Positions 15,193 through 25,579 are shown, counted from the first letter of the stretch. The stretch: DNA of 64,000 nt from Arbacia lixula (GCA_963669155.1 OZ022587.1:18428694-18492693); one strand, 5' to 3'. The notes: generated by a model not told the origin, from the letters alone. Made by a program: numbers and translations.

Positions 15193-18100
15193 CTCAATGT
15201 TATATTAGGTGAACCAGGTAAGTTGGGTTCCCGCCAGATATTATGCGCATTTATCGCTTCTTGTTCATCATCGTTGATGTGGTTGCCATGGTTACAGGGG
15301 AAGCTAGTGATTTATTTTTGTCACGCATTGATAATGTTCACATCATATGGATGGATTATATAGTTGACTGCCTGCATTCACTAGTACAACTAACATAATA
15401 CTTATATATCTATACATTGGAGAGTTTTAGATTGTCAATACTGTGACCAGTGGTGATTCTGACTGACAGTTGCTCTAAACAACACAATGCACACGTGATT
15501 GTATCACGTCCACCTAGATGTTAAGGTCATCATGTCATGCAGATCAAAAGTCACAGACACAGACACAGTCATGGCAAACTACCACTCTTTATTATAGGTA
15601 TCACAGCTGTTCCGTTGTTTGTTTTCCTTATGTACATACTTCATGTTTATGCCGCTTATCGATTTGAGGTGGGTTTTTTTGTAATATTCTGGTACAATGT
15701 ACAAGTTTCACCAATCTCTGATAACACACATTGTTTACAAATGGAAAACTAAATCAACTAACATTAACTAACACTCTCACATACAAATTTGTTCATGGAG
15801 AAAATTTCATCCTCTGCATTTCATCGTGCAACTTTAGTAAGTTTGAAAAGCGACATAGTTGGAATTATGTGTCTTGAAACATTTTACTCATTGGGCATCT
15901 GGCAACTAAAAAGCTGTGATTTTGCTTGATATTACATCAGCTAAAGTGACCAATGCGTTCAGGCATACCAAGGATGAAACATACTTTGATATACAAAGGT
16001 TTGACAGGAGAGAATTCAAATAATCCCGCAAGGCAAGTTAATGACATCGAAAGTGTAGACGTTCTGTGAGGACACTACCAAAGCTCTGAACACTTTGAAG
16101 AAATGGTTAAACGTATGGCACCGAGGCTATTTTGTCACTACTGCATGTTCCTTATAATGCATGCCATATAGTCTGGCCTCGTGAACTGTCTGTGATAGGG
16201 GTCATATATTATCCTACATTTACATACATAACTCATTTACATCATCATTTACAATATAGATTATAAAGACATACTATTACACGTGAGGTTTCACCTGAAA
16301 TTAATATTTGATTGCACTTTTTTTTGAAGACCCTGTCTGCGATTTTGAACATGGAACCTGACATATCACGTGAACACTGCTTCCTTCATAGCTCTTATAT
16401 ACCTATCATTATAGTTTTATTTGGATCTTTATTATTTACATCATTATACTATCTCCATGATTTCATCTATGTTATATTACATTGTATCATCCGAAGCGTG
16501 AATCTACATTTAGGCAACATTACATTTTATCATGTGAAGGAGCGATATGGGTTATAGGGAGTTTTAAGATTTGTATCTTGCCTGTGGTATAGAATTGCAT
16601 GGAACAACTAATTTCTGTTTGATGGTGTTATTTATCATACGTCCCTGTGTCTGACAGTTTGAGTCGGACCAGCTATAGAGTACCGAAGTGTCATATCATT
16701 TGGCTGCTGAGACAACTGGTTTTAAACTATGCGGGTATATAGAGCAATCAGCGGTGACTCCAATTGGGAGTGCCCCACACTAGTCCGCTTAGACAATAAC
16801 GGACCGTTAACGTCTCACTGGAGTCATTTTGTTTAGAACCAGTTGTCTTGACATCACAATCATATGACGACACCACTTCGGTACTCTATTGGCTTTTGAC
16901 GCAATGTGTCCAGTTCCCTCAACAGCCTCAAATGTAAACGTTGTGTAAAACCCACAGCATATATAACATGTATAAAGGATAAAAAGAGGACACCGTTAAA
17001 TGATTTTCCTAGTACTGTATAAAGATGTTACAAGTATGTTTGGTCTATATTGACCTATACATTTCACATATAGTCCTCGAATCAAGGAACTGATTTCGAA
17101 CATCACAAGCAGAGCGGCCCAATCTGCTCAATAGACATCTCTTGTAAGTTTTTTTTTAATTAAATATGATTTCGGAGAATACATAACTCAAAATTAATTT
17201 TGAATTCATTAAGGAGATTACGAATCAGGAACGAACAACTGTTATATATTTATCATGCTATATTTCAATTTTACTTTCACTGTCGATATTTAACAAGCTA
17301 ATCCAATCATTTTGAAAAATATTGTAATCATGTATCATAGAAAGTCTTACATAATTATGGTTTTGTTGAAAATTAACGATAAGATAAATTCAGGAACACC
17401 GTAACACATACCGCATGTTGAGAAGAAACACAGGCCGCATTTCAAAATTACTATACTAATGCCGTTAAAGGTAGCCCGTCCCTTTTGCAGACCTAATTCT
17501 GTAAGTTCCCTGACTTTGTCGTCATTCGAGAGAGAGTGGCTACATCACCTTTCCCTGGAATCGACCAAGCGTAATGTTCGATTTTGAGGAAATAATCTTC
17601 AATAATTGATCGAGCCTTCTTTTTTTCGTACCACGAAAATAGTCAACTATCAGGGAAAACTAGGTAGATTTTTAATTATTCTACGGGAGTTATAGTACCT
17701 CTGACTTTAGAATTTCACTGTTGGTGTCCCAAAGATACTTGCTAAATGTGTGCAAACTTTCATGAAGTTTGCAGATGTTTGTAAAAGTGACGGGCCATCT
17801 TTAAATGGATGGAATATCCTTTTATAATTTTGCTGCATATAAACCATGAGAAGCAGAAATAAGCAGACCAGTAAATATTGAAGCCGGTGATATGGATGAA
17901 TTCAGTTCGGTTTGGAGTTTGGTAGTTGTATGAGTCGACACAACCTTTGCCATGTCTCAAATCAGCAAATGTAAGGGTTTGTATCGAAGTACACGAAGCA
18001 CAATAACTCCAACACTTTTTTGTTTCCATACGCCCATATATTCGCGACAGAAACATGGCATTGAATGAAAATGTTTATTATGTTTGGAGCCAAGAAAACT

Positions 18101-21100
18101 ACCAACGACTTTACAAAAGGATATGTTATGAATCTTGTATAAAATCCTACTTGGCCTGAACTTCATAATGCCATACATATCGAAATTGCATTTCTCACGA
18201 ATTTAAAATGGTTATAATTATGTTCAGTACCGTATTTCATTATCAGAATGATTAATTGTTTTACGTACAGATTTGGATAACAAGAATAAGTCAGATATTT
18301 CGAACCAACAACCATCAAACAAGATTTCTCCAGAACTTTTTCTTATCAATTAGCAGTGCTCATGAGCGTTGACGTTTTTATTACACTGTGCATATTAATT
18401 TCGCATTGTGTGTTGCTTATCGGGTACCTGTACCGAGCACAAACAAAAAAGCATTGTGACGTCATGTTAGACAGCTCGCCATATACCCCTCTTTCCAACT
18501 ACTTTCCGCAAATCAGCACATTAAGACACTGAAGTCTATGGATTTTTCAACGTTTGCCGCGCAAATGAGTTAGCATGAAAAGTACTACAGGAAGTCAAGC
18601 ACAAGCTGGTGGCCACTTTTTATGCAAATTTATATTGATAACATTACTATTGACCGCTATCTATGCAAATAAGGCTATGGGTTCGAGTCTAGCTCATGCT
18701 TGTCCACCAATCAGGTAACAAGATTATCAAGATGAGGTTAAATAGGTCTATGGTGAGCGGCGCGTCAGGTGTTTTTTTTATAGCCAGTCGTTTTGTAGAG
18801 TTTGAGGCGAGAGGCCTTGCTAAAAGGCTACGCATTCAATGGTCTTTTTTCTTTTGTCGGCAGCTGGCGGTGAAGTCAACGTGGTGGGGATAGCCGTGGG
18901 TGTATCGATCTCAGTCATCATTATCATCCTCCTAGTCGTTCTCGGACTCCTCTATTACAAGAAGAAGCAGGTTAGTATGACATTCTTCTAGCCCATTTCG
19001 AACCATGAACCTTTCCACTGCACCCAACCCTAGTTTGCAGAAATCCATCTCAACCCCCCGTCATTAGGTCTAGAAACCTGAGGCTATCGGTATAACTTCT
19101 TATACATGCGCCAGAAGGCATGTCCTAATGACAACGATCCGTGTCCACAGCGGTGGTTTGACTAAAAACGCGTACTAAGCGTAGACCAACTTTATGTTTC
19201 ACGTTCTTTTAGTAGCGCCCCATTAAGTAAGTCCAGGACCCCGTTACATAAAACTTACCATTAATGGTAACTCTGCCATCAATGGTAACTACCATGGTAA
19301 CATTGCTGGACAGCCAATCAAATTCAAGGCTTCCATAGAAGTTGCTATTGATAGCAAAGTTACCGTTAATAGTTAGTGTTATGCAACGGGGTCCAGGTAT
19401 AGTAAACGTTCCGTCGCTGTACGAACTGGCATTTATACATAACTACCAGTTTGTGGTAACAGCAACGGTTTAATCACCGTTGTGAATATGGACATATAGA
19501 TATACATAGTAGCAATTTTGGTACGGCTTTCGCAGTATAATCGGACCTGCATGAGGAGTATATCTCCCGTCCACAAAATTGCTTTCTGCGTGTTTAATCC
19601 AATATTTGACACCACCCACCTACTCACCCACACCACACCCGTCCCAAACTCCACCCATATTACCCATCACCCCTCCCATCCCAAACCACGTCGACTCTCC
19701 CGCACCCCGCAACCCTTCCATAAGCATGAGCAAAGTTTATTTTGTAAAGTACATATTGTATTCATATGTTCACATGCTGTACAACCGTACCCATAGTTAA
19801 ATCATGGACAAATTGAAGTAGGTTCCGGTTGTTGTTGTTGTTTATATACATATAAGCGATATTCTGATATTGTGCATATTTGGATATTCCTTATACCCGT
19901 TCGTTATTGAGCACTATGTATTCAGATGCGTAGTGTGTAGATTGCACAAGTCGTCAATGATAAATTACATAATTTTATTTAATGCTGTATGAGCTCCACC
20001 CATCGTATATCCGCCTGGTCAACAAGAAAGACTCATGCATGTACATCGTGTCTACCATGTCAATCGTGCCAGGGTTCAGAAGGTTGTTTGGTTTCTTAAA
20101 TCTGCTCTTGTCTGAAATAAGACGAGAACAGGACCAACTGACCCTGACAATGGATTGAGGGTCATGTCTTATAAAGAATTTTGATTGGTCGTAACTCTGT
20201 GCATTAGAGATAGATTAAACTTGCGATCAATTCATATCAATCACGACTCTTTATAAGACGGACCCCACTGCACATTCCCTTTGAACTCTACCCGTACCAA
20301 GCCATGCAAAAAACAACAACACACAATTAATTATTACACATTTCTTAATGATTAGAAAGTCCAGAAATCCTGTCCAGAAATAAGAGAAACGGGACAAAAC
20401 AAGTTTCATGAAAACGGACAACTAAAAATACTGATATCAATACTGTATTGCGATATCTACCGGTATTGTCCCTTCATAATGTTAATATGTATTTCCCACG
20501 TGGGAGCTATCAAATAAAGCTAATGACATAAGATGAGTGCATGAAATATGTCTAGGAAAATGATGCAGAATTTATTCCATGAGAAATGAGCTTCATTTTC
20601 CTGGTTGTGGATTTCTAGCCACATTTGGCCTTATTATGCTTGACGTTGTGTATGACTGCTTTGTAGTGTTGCATGATGCATGTAACATTCCCATACTTGT
20701 GTTGCTTTGGGCTTTTATATGAGATGTCATTGGCTTAATTTCTGTATAGAGCACCGGTCTGTATAAGACAACATCTTCTAAATATTCCTCTTCTCAACAA
20801 CAGGTAAATGGCATGGCGTGTGAAATATAGTGGTAGCACTGTATCATGGCTACATAGGCCTGCGTTCCCAGCATGCAATATTCTAGTTCTTGCCGACCAG
20901 CAGCTGAGTGATTGATCGTAGAGAACGATCGAGCTTTCTTCCTTTAGTAACATCCGAGGCTGCGAAGGGGGCGATGGTTTCTACGCCATTCATGCGCCCC
21001 CCCCCCCTCTCACTGATAGCGATCTTTGCTTTCGTGTGATTCATGTAAAATAATATTTCCAATCAGAAACATATCCATGTTCGTATACGTGTTCGTCATC

Positions 21101-21802
21101 CCCATCATGCATTGAATGTGCAATCTGTGTATCAAAACATGCAATCATTTCTCTTCTTCTTTCAATGTGATACTTCTTTCCCGTCTCCTTGTCTGCATAT
21201 TCTTTGTTTGTTTTTCTCCGTAAGACATTCAAATTGTTTTTTGTGAAAAAATGGACATCGCCACCATATTTGTTCTTGTTTAAATCAAAAGAAAAGTCAG
21301 GGTCCTGTTGCATAAAACTTACCATTAATGGTAGCTCTGTCATCAATAGTAACTACCATGGTAACATTACTCAACAGCCAATCATATTCAAGGTTTCCAT
21401 AGAAGTTGCCATTGATAGCAAAGTTACCACCAATGGTAAATTTTATGCAACAGGGCCCAGAAGGTTTCTAACGCGTCATATTGTAACATTCATTGTGTAG
21501 TTTGTAAAAAATATATTCAAATTAAGTAGAACATACATTTTTTTTTATTATTACTGAAAGGTAATTGTGAGTGAATGCATTCCAAATGGCAGGCGCATAG
21601 AACAGGCGATACATGAGAGAAAAGGAAATAAGGAGAAGGAAAATGGGGAAAAAACAAAAAGAAAAGTAGACATTTTTGACGCAGTATTAGTACAAAAATA
21701 AGAAAAGGAAACAGACGAAGCAGATAAATAGCAATAGCCATATATAAGGGGTACAAAAAGAAGAAGAAGAAGAAGAAGAAGAAGAAGAAGAAGAAGAAGA
21801 AG

Positions 21803-21881
<79 letters not shown>

Positions 21882-21980
21882 CATGGTAGTAGCAGTGGTA
21901 GTAGCATTACTAATAGTAATTTAGTAGAAGTAGTAGCAGCGGTAGTCATGGTAGTAGTCGAAATAGTAGAAGTAATAGCA

Positions 21981-22048
<68 letters not shown>

Positions 22049-25000
22049 TGTTGTTGTTGTTGTTGTAGCAGTAGTAGTATAATTAGTACTACTAGTGGTA
22101 CTAGTGGTACTAGTGAATAATTAACAGTTTTATTAGCAGTATAAGCACACCTTTGACTTGTAGGAATTGAAGATGAAAAAGGACAAAAAGAGGAGGAGCA
22201 AGAAACCAATGAAATCCTCCAACTTCGAGAAGCGTGAACATGGTACATGTAGATGTAGAAAAAGATAATGGCGTACCTTTCAATATTTGATATACACGTA
22301 TATATATATATATATAGGCTATAGTACGAACCATTCCTCCTTATGAGATGGGCTAACGCCATGAAAAGACAAATACATGATAAGTTACAATGATTACTAC
22401 AACATTTGGTCGTGGAGAAAAGGGGATCCACTCCAACCCCCGACCCTATACCCAACAAGCCCCTAGCCACCTCCCCTCCCTTCTCCCTTTCCCCCTCCCC
22501 ACCACCACCACCACAACCACCACTTCCACATCCCGATTACACACATTATATACGGCTATTTCCCGATAAACTTGGTTGAACACCAATATAAATGAAATAT
22601 AAACCAATCATTATTGAAAATTTTACTAAACAAATTACATGCAGAAATCGACGCAACCTATCAGAACAAGTACTACCTTACAAGTACTCTAAGCATTTCG
22701 TTATCATATATCTATATGCCTGCGCTGCACATTTGTCTCAGTGTTTTGTCGTTTTATTTCTGGTATTGCAAATCTATTTGAGATCAATTTGTTTTATTTT
22801 CAGCCTTACCCTAACCTATATCCCAACTTTAATCACAGGCAATACGTTGCAGGAATGAATACCTTTACCTATCAGCTTATAATTACGCATATATTATTTT
22901 TTGCTTATCACAGTGTTGCTTTGCATTCCAACCCCAAACCCCCTTCCTTCCCTCTTATTTTCTCGTGTGCTTCCTTTTTTGTTTTCTGTTCTTTGAACTC
23001 GGGGTTTTGTTCCACCGGCAAAATCCAAACCTGCGCTCACAGAAGAAGCCCAAATCGAAAAAGGCAAAGACCACGGACGACCGGGACGCGGAGCTCGCTG
23101 AACCGCTGAATAAGAAACCTACTGATACGACGAGGGCCTCGACGCGGTCGTCCTCGTCGAATAAATCCAATGACGGGAACAAAGGCCCCTCCGCCCAAAT
23201 CTACCAACCCACTCCGATGTCTCAGGTACCCACTTTCTAGATCCCCCGAGTATTATCTTGAAGAAAAGAATAGTAAATTGTCTTCCATCACCCTCGGCCC
23301 CAGATCCGCCCCCACCCCTAATAAAAAAAAGTCTTCTCCCTAAGAACCAGAGAAATTTAACCAATTGCGGCTGTAGGCTCTGGGATGTAAAAATGTATAC
23401 ATTGCCTGTGCCATTTTGGCCCAAGTACACGTCATGACAAGACCGTCATTAAAGCGGGACCCCCTCACCTCCCCCCCCCCCCTTCTCTTAGCAGCATAAA
23501 GGGTTACCATCGAACTTAAATTGCCAAAACGAAATGTTAACGTAAAATCCTCGTCTGAGTTGTCATAGAAACAAAGATACCCACATTCTAATCAGGTACG
23601 TACACTGAATCACTGTTTTGATAAACTTTTGATATGAATTTGATATGAATTTTGATATGAATTCACCATTTTTTTGTTCTTATTTCGGTTAGAATATTGC
23701 ATTCTCAGAAGTGAAAGTGACTCACAAAGACTAGCCCAACTTTCATCGAAAGTCCTGATTTTCATAAGACCCCCTGACTTCTTCTTTTCCCGACAAGAAC
23801 CACTCAACATGCTCAAAACAAATATACACGTGAAACACAAACAAATGCAAAGGACCTTTTCTCAAAACCCAACGAACATAAAAAAGCAAGAACATAATGG
23901 AAATTGTATCATCCGTGTCTATACAGGAATCATTTGCTAGTAAAACACGTTCAGTAGTACTCTCATTGCTTTCATTAGTGTCTTTAGCGACTGTATCAAT
24001 ATGTTTGTGATCGCATGCTTTCTGTCCGTTCTATTTACATATTTTATCACTTGTCACGTGATCCACAAACTATATCCCATAATGCACTTGCAAGCTCTTT
24101 TGACACGCATTTTCTATTGTCGCCCATAGTTACGTGTTTAGCCTCTTAGCATGCTTAGTATACATGAAGGAAAAAACGCTTAGTCACATATGCCGTACAT
24201 CCCATCATTTTGACACGTGTGTGTAATGTAGGAACCTAGGTAGTAATAAACCTTCTATTTGTCAAACAAGACTTCGCTTCTATGGGATTAGCGAAGTATA
24301 TATTACGTGCAAGGATGCCTCAAGTATTCCTTATAAAGACCGAACAACAACTACATACCCGGTATAGACCCCTCAAAATAGTCGTAAAGTTGAATGCCAA
24401 ATTGGTGATTATATCTCGAAAGTACTTTTTAACAAAAGAGGATCAATGGACTGTTCAGCTTTTCTACTTTTGCCAAAGTTTACACTGTACCTTTAGAAGT
24501 CTATTTGATATGACAAATGTAGTGTTTTATTTGACTAATAGCGTTGGCATATTTTGCAACACATTTAAAAACACAATTAAAGCACTCAGCACGTGCCTTT
24601 TCATTGAGGTCAGACGGTATATTAAGCCATGAAAGCTAAACAATTCTTTTGTGTACGAGATGAGATTTTAATCTCTAGTAGGTTCTTGTCTTTAAAGAAA
24701 CTACTACACGAAATATTGCTCTCCATATGCCAGCGCAAGACACAAAAATATGCTCCATTACTTGTATAGAATTGTTTATAGCTCAACCTCATGCTATTTG
24801 TTAAAACAAGTTTGCATATTTCAAAATTCTCCAATTGTAATATCATGTCAATATTATGTATGCTGTTATCGATATGCCAATAGTTAATTACATGACAAAA
24901 TTCGCATATTGCCTGAGCACTATGACAGATATAATACGCATTACAAAGATAATGTTAATAAAGAAAACAAGCGCTTTGAATGATTAAAGATAACAATGGT

Positions 25001-25530
25001 AGATGTTTGCTGAATAATTTTAGTTTCTATTCACCGAATGTAATTATCTTTTGTCAAAACCTCACTGCTTCATTTACCATGTGTTTGTTTCCCAGGCCAG
25101 TGTGAAGTACAACGCAGGTGACAACGGAAAGAAGAGCGGATCTACCAAGCCCCCGCCTCCGGTCGAGAAAGACCCGGAGCTAAACCTCGAGCTGAAAAAA
25201 ACCCAACCTGAAGTGAAACCCGCAACGACAGTGGTCGACGAGCAGGTCCCATTGGCTCAGCAGGCTGCGCAGACGCAAAGCGCGCCGCCGCCGTACAAAC
25301 CCACTGAAGCTCCGCCGGTCAAGCCGAAGACCCCCGACTCGCTCCGGAAAGAGCCTGCGTCGTCCTCGTACGCGGCGTCCGAGAGCGCAAGCTATCAGAG
25401 TAGCAAAGCGTCGGCGGCGCCGGCGCCCTCCGTCGGATATAAGACACCCTCTCGCGACGAGGCCGATATGGTGAAAGGCACGGGTCTGCTCACGAACACC
25501 AACATCCAAGGAACGGGCGGGTGGATTTGA
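151..25530 (+). CDS. SUSD2-like AMOP/VWD/sushi membrane protein, 5' end missing, two alternative tails
   Basis: Shared exons read as 151-429, 764-1070, 1468-1612, 2070-2221, 2782-3056, 3946-4104, 4445-4630, 5352-5497, 6037-6160, 7435-7668, 8100-8303 and 8796-8960. All have AG/GT borders and agreeing phases, giving about 792 codons of ectodomain. Domain order is TIG-like, a spacer, AMOP, VWD, CCP, CCP. This is the order of sushi domain-containing protein 2 and is related to the MUC4 ectodomain. The chain then continues into either of two membrane/tail sets: 10357-10504 plus 11779-11911, or 18864-18970 plus 20750-20803, 23043-23225 and 25096-25530. The visible products are about 885 or 1050 residues. 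Family members are type I surface glycoproteins that act in cell adhesion, so the same is inferred here. The signal peptide and first exons lie before the window. Domain identity is secure; exact function is not known. Confidence 0.85.
549..617 (+). repeat. GA microsatellite and G run
   Basis: An (AG)n run in the intron between exons 151-429 and 764-1070, followed by a run of G. Reading frames across it are artefacts of the dinucleotide repeat. Confidence 0.9.
1468..3056 (+). CDS. AMOP domain exons (1468-1612, 2070-2221, 2782-3056)
   Basis: The three exons join in phases 2, 0 and 2 and leave in phase 1. They read [28 protein letters not shown], then YLPACPCTL, and finally [15 protein letters not shown] and [20 protein letters not shown]. 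The HPLG box, the C-P-C triplet, the CC-Y pair and the LSHWxND...CCxW block are the hallmarks of AMOP domains in SUSD2 and MUC4-type proteins. AMOP is an extracellular cysteine-rich module linked to adhesion. The introns at 1613-2069 and 2222-2781 show no further coding signal. Confidence 0.88.
3946..7668 (+). CDS. von Willebrand factor type D domain exons
   Basis: Exons are 3946-4104, 4445-4630, 5352-5497, 6037-6160 and 7435-7668. The domain opens with [19 protein letters not shown] at about 3951-4007, the classic VWD start including the GDPH tetrapeptide. It later contains [16 protein letters not shown] (6043-6090), the GLLGNxDG box near the domain end. Exon 7435-7668 adds the acidic segment [19 protein letters not shown]. 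In mucins and related proteins the Asp-Pro bond of GDPH can break by itself; whether it does so here is unknown. The last donor, AAAAAGTACAAA, is weaker than the others. Confidence 0.9.
4762..4905 (+). repeat. (CTA)n microsatellite
   Basis: About 45 near-perfect CTA triplets in the VWD intron 4631-5351. Long valine or serine runs on the minus strand come from this array and are not genes. Confidence 0.95.
6853..7332. mobile_element. Non-autonomous element with long terminal inverted repeats, family M1, copy 1
   Basis: The left arm, TTATTTTGGTTTCAATAAAA onward, is mirrored on the right by TTTTTATTGAAACCAAAATAA. The arms extend inward about 150 bases to CATATGTTGTGCACA and its complement, and include GTGACGTCA. 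A second copy is at 53633-54139. The right end reads ...AACTTCCCCTTTAA. The left outer end has decayed. There is no reading frame inside. It sits in the VWD intron 6161-7434. Confidence 0.85.
8100..8303 (+). CDS. First sushi (CCP) module exon
   Basis: A phase 1-1 exon between CAATCTCAG and GTAAGCC. It encodes [33 protein letters not shown], a LVW tryptophan and NDC. The four cysteines and single tryptophan are spaced as in complement control protein modules. One sushi module per symmetrical exon is the usual arrangement and allows exon shuffling without a frame change. Confidence 0.9.
8796..8960 (+). CDS. Second sushi (CCP) module exon
   Basis: A phase 1-1 exon from an AAAG acceptor to a GTAAGC donor. 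It reads [36 protein letters not shown] and PPTCT: four cysteines plus the conserved GxW. The acceptor CACCTCCAAAG is slightly unusual but no other AG restores the module. Its phase-1 end is the junction from which both transmembrane exons can be reached. Confidence 0.9.
9846..10110 (+). repeat. GA-rich low-complexity tract
   Basis: Interrupted (AG)n of about 260 bases ending in G runs, in the intron before transmembrane exon A. The rest of that intron (8961-10356) shows nothing else recognisable. Confidence 0.9.
10357..10504 (+). CDS. Transmembrane exon A (short-tail form)
   Basis: The exon enters in phase 1 at ACACAG/TC and leaves in phase 2 before GTAAGT. It encodes [12 protein letters not shown], then a hydrophobic span ([20 protein letters not shown]) and the basic stop-transfer YRRYYHSG. 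The open frame extends further 5', but the AG at 10315-10316 gives the wrong phase for the preceding sushi exon, so the downstream AG at 10355-10356 was chosen. It acts as the membrane anchor of the shorter form. Confidence 0.8.
11779..11911 (+). CDS. Terminal exon A, short cytoplasmic tail
   Basis: The exon follows CGACCCCAG, takes the phase-2 end of 10357-10504 exactly, and runs to a TAA at 11909-11911. It encodes a 43-residue acidic tail with [19 protein letters not shown] and [10 protein letters not shown]. No kinase or adaptor motif is clear beyond two tyrosines. It completes a self-contained C-terminus, so a finished protein can be made without any exon beyond 12 kb. Confidence 0.75.
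12669..13009 (+). mobile_element. TTAA-ended inverted-repeat element, family M2, copy 1
   Basis: It starts TTAAAGATGGCCCGTCCCTT and ends AAGGGACGGGCTACCTTTAA. The tips are inverted repeats and both borders are TTAA. At 341 bases with no reading frame it is a MITE. TTAA borders are typical of piggyBac-type insertions, so that superfamily is a guess. Confidence 0.85.
13915..13920 (+). terminator. Candidate poly(A) signal for the short form
   Basis: This AATAAA is about 2 kb after the stop at 11911, with no clear earlier AATAAA on this strand. The site would give a long 3' UTR. Support is the hexamer alone. Confidence 0.3.
16674..16889. mobile_element. TATAGAGTACCG element, family M4, copy 1
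   Basis: It begins TATAGAGTACCGAAGTGTCA and ends CACTTCGGTACTCTAT, an inverted repeat, with AACTGGTTTTAAAC and its complement inside. Other copies are at 42558-42786 and 55371-55570. About 216 bases, non-coding. Confidence 0.85.
17465..17804 (-). mobile_element. TTAA-ended inverted-repeat element, family M2, copy 2
   Basis: The same family as 12669-13009 in the opposite direction, 340 bases, matching along its whole length by eye. The borders are again TTAA. The two copies form a large inverted pair about 4.5 kb apart in the same intron. Confidence 0.85.
18864..18970 (+). CDS. Transmembrane exon B (long-tail form)
   Basis: After CTTTTGTCGGCAG the exon enters in phase 1, as exon A does, and leaves in phase 0 before GTTAGT. 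It encodes [14 protein letters not shown], a hydrophobic span ([18 protein letters not shown]) and the basic KKKQ. No extracellular domain lies between 11.9 kb and this exon. The simplest reading is a mutually exclusive anchor for the same ectodomain rather than a second gene. Confidence 0.8.
19236..19394. mobile_element. GGGCCCTGTTGCA element, family M3, copy 1
   Basis: It runs from GGACCCCGTTACATAAAACT to TGTTATGCAACGGGGTCC. The inverted ends enclose repeated TTACCAT/ATGGTAA steps and a CAGCCAATCAAATTCAAG core shared with copies at 21300-21458 and 50172-50327. About 159 bases. Confidence 0.85.
20159..20265. mobile_element. Small foldback element GGGTC...GACCC
   Basis: The tip GGGTCATGTCTTATAAAGA is mirrored by TCTTTATAAGACGGACCC, and a TTTTGATTG step is mirrored by CAATCACGA. 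107 bases, one copy seen, within the long-form intron 18971-20749. Confidence 0.7.
20750..20803 (+). CDS. Small cytoplasmic exon of the long form
   Basis: A 54-base exon with phase 0 on both sides, between TTTCTGTATAG and GTAAAT. It encodes [18 protein letters not shown], a serine-rich piece with two tyrosines. Its size (18 whole codons) makes it skippable without a frame change, so it may be a cassette exon. Support is the splice signals and phase only. Confidence 0.55.
21300..21458. mobile_element. GGGCCCTGTTGCA element, family M3, copy 2
   Basis: GGGTCCTGTTGCATAAAACT to TTTTATGCAACAGGGCCC, with the same core as the copy at 19236. Confidence 0.85.
21759..22080 (+). repeat. Compound (AAG)n/(TAG)n microsatellite
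   Basis: About 25 AAG units change into TAG units at about 21832, then continue as imperfect TAG/CAG/TTG triplets to about 22080. Thr/Ser/Leu homopolymer frames here are artefacts. Confidence 0.95.
22164..22242 (+). CDS. Possible extra or alternative lysine-rich exon of the long form
   Basis: After CTTTGACTTGTAG the plus strand reads [20 protein letters not shown] in phase 0, then NFEKREH and a GTACAT donor in phase 1. Read on, it reaches a TAA about 25 bases later. The basic composition suits the cytoplasmic side, but the phase-1 exit does not fit the phase-0 exon at 23043. It could be an alternative last exon, or chance. Confidence 0.25.
23043..23225 (+). CDS. Cytoplasmic tail exon, lysine- and serine-rich
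   Basis: A 183-base phase 0-0 exon between GCGCTCACAG and GTACCC. It encodes [20 protein letters not shown], then [20 protein letters not shown] and a segment ending TPMSQ. It is charged, of low complexity and probably disordered. GC content is higher than in the flanking introns, as expected of an exon. Confidence 0.75.
23226..25095 (+). other. Intron, no features seen
   Basis: The intron between the two last long-form exons, with short C runs near 23469-23482. No coding or repeat structure was recognised. Confidence 0.5.
25096..25530 (+). CDS. Terminal exon B, long proline-rich cytoplasmic tail with a PPPY motif
   Basis: After TTTGTTTCCCAG the exon opens in phase 0 with [13 protein letters not shown] and runs 144 residues to TGA at 25528. 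It is rich in Pro, Ala, Ser and Lys, with a PPPPVEK run, [16 protein letters not shown] and the end [12 protein letters not shown] (25285-25296) matches the PPxY motif bound by WW domains such as those of NEDD4-type ligases. Proline runs of this kind also bind SH3 domains. The short tail has neither, so the two forms should differ in partners or turnover. No folded domain is visible. Confidence 0.8.
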   Translation, partial: ASVKYNAGDNGKKSGSTKPPPPVEKDPELNLELKKTQPEVKPATTVVDEQVPLAQQAAQTQSAPPPYKPTEAPPVKPKTPDSLRKEPASSSYAASESASYQSSKASAAPAPSVGYKTPSRDEADMVKGTGLLTNTNIQGTGGWI

Positions 25531-25579
25531 GTCATAAAGCCTTTGTATGCCTCTCTGTAACCATTTTTTTTTAAAGCCG

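Larger units (their letters stand above)
11912..18863 (+). other. 3' UTR of short form, then a 6.9-kb intron for the long form; no genes seen
   Basis: The stretch is AT-rich with frequent stops in all frames. It holds a poly(A) signal candidate (13915-13920), two inverted copies of a TTAA-ended element (12669-13009 and 17465-17804), one copy of a TATAGAGTACCG element (16674-16889) and a CT run (15163-15191). I see no coding exon in it. Confidence 0.5.

Noticed and set aside
11912..18863. A second gene boundary between the two transmembrane exons
   Set aside because: No signal peptide or ectodomain exon is visible before 18864, and the phase match supports one gene. Two genes cannot be excluded without transcripts.
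22955..23182. Minus-strand frame over 23.0-23.2 kb
   Set aside because: It is a shadow of the plus-strand tail exon 23043-23225. The frame at 25180-25596 is likewise a shadow of the last exon.
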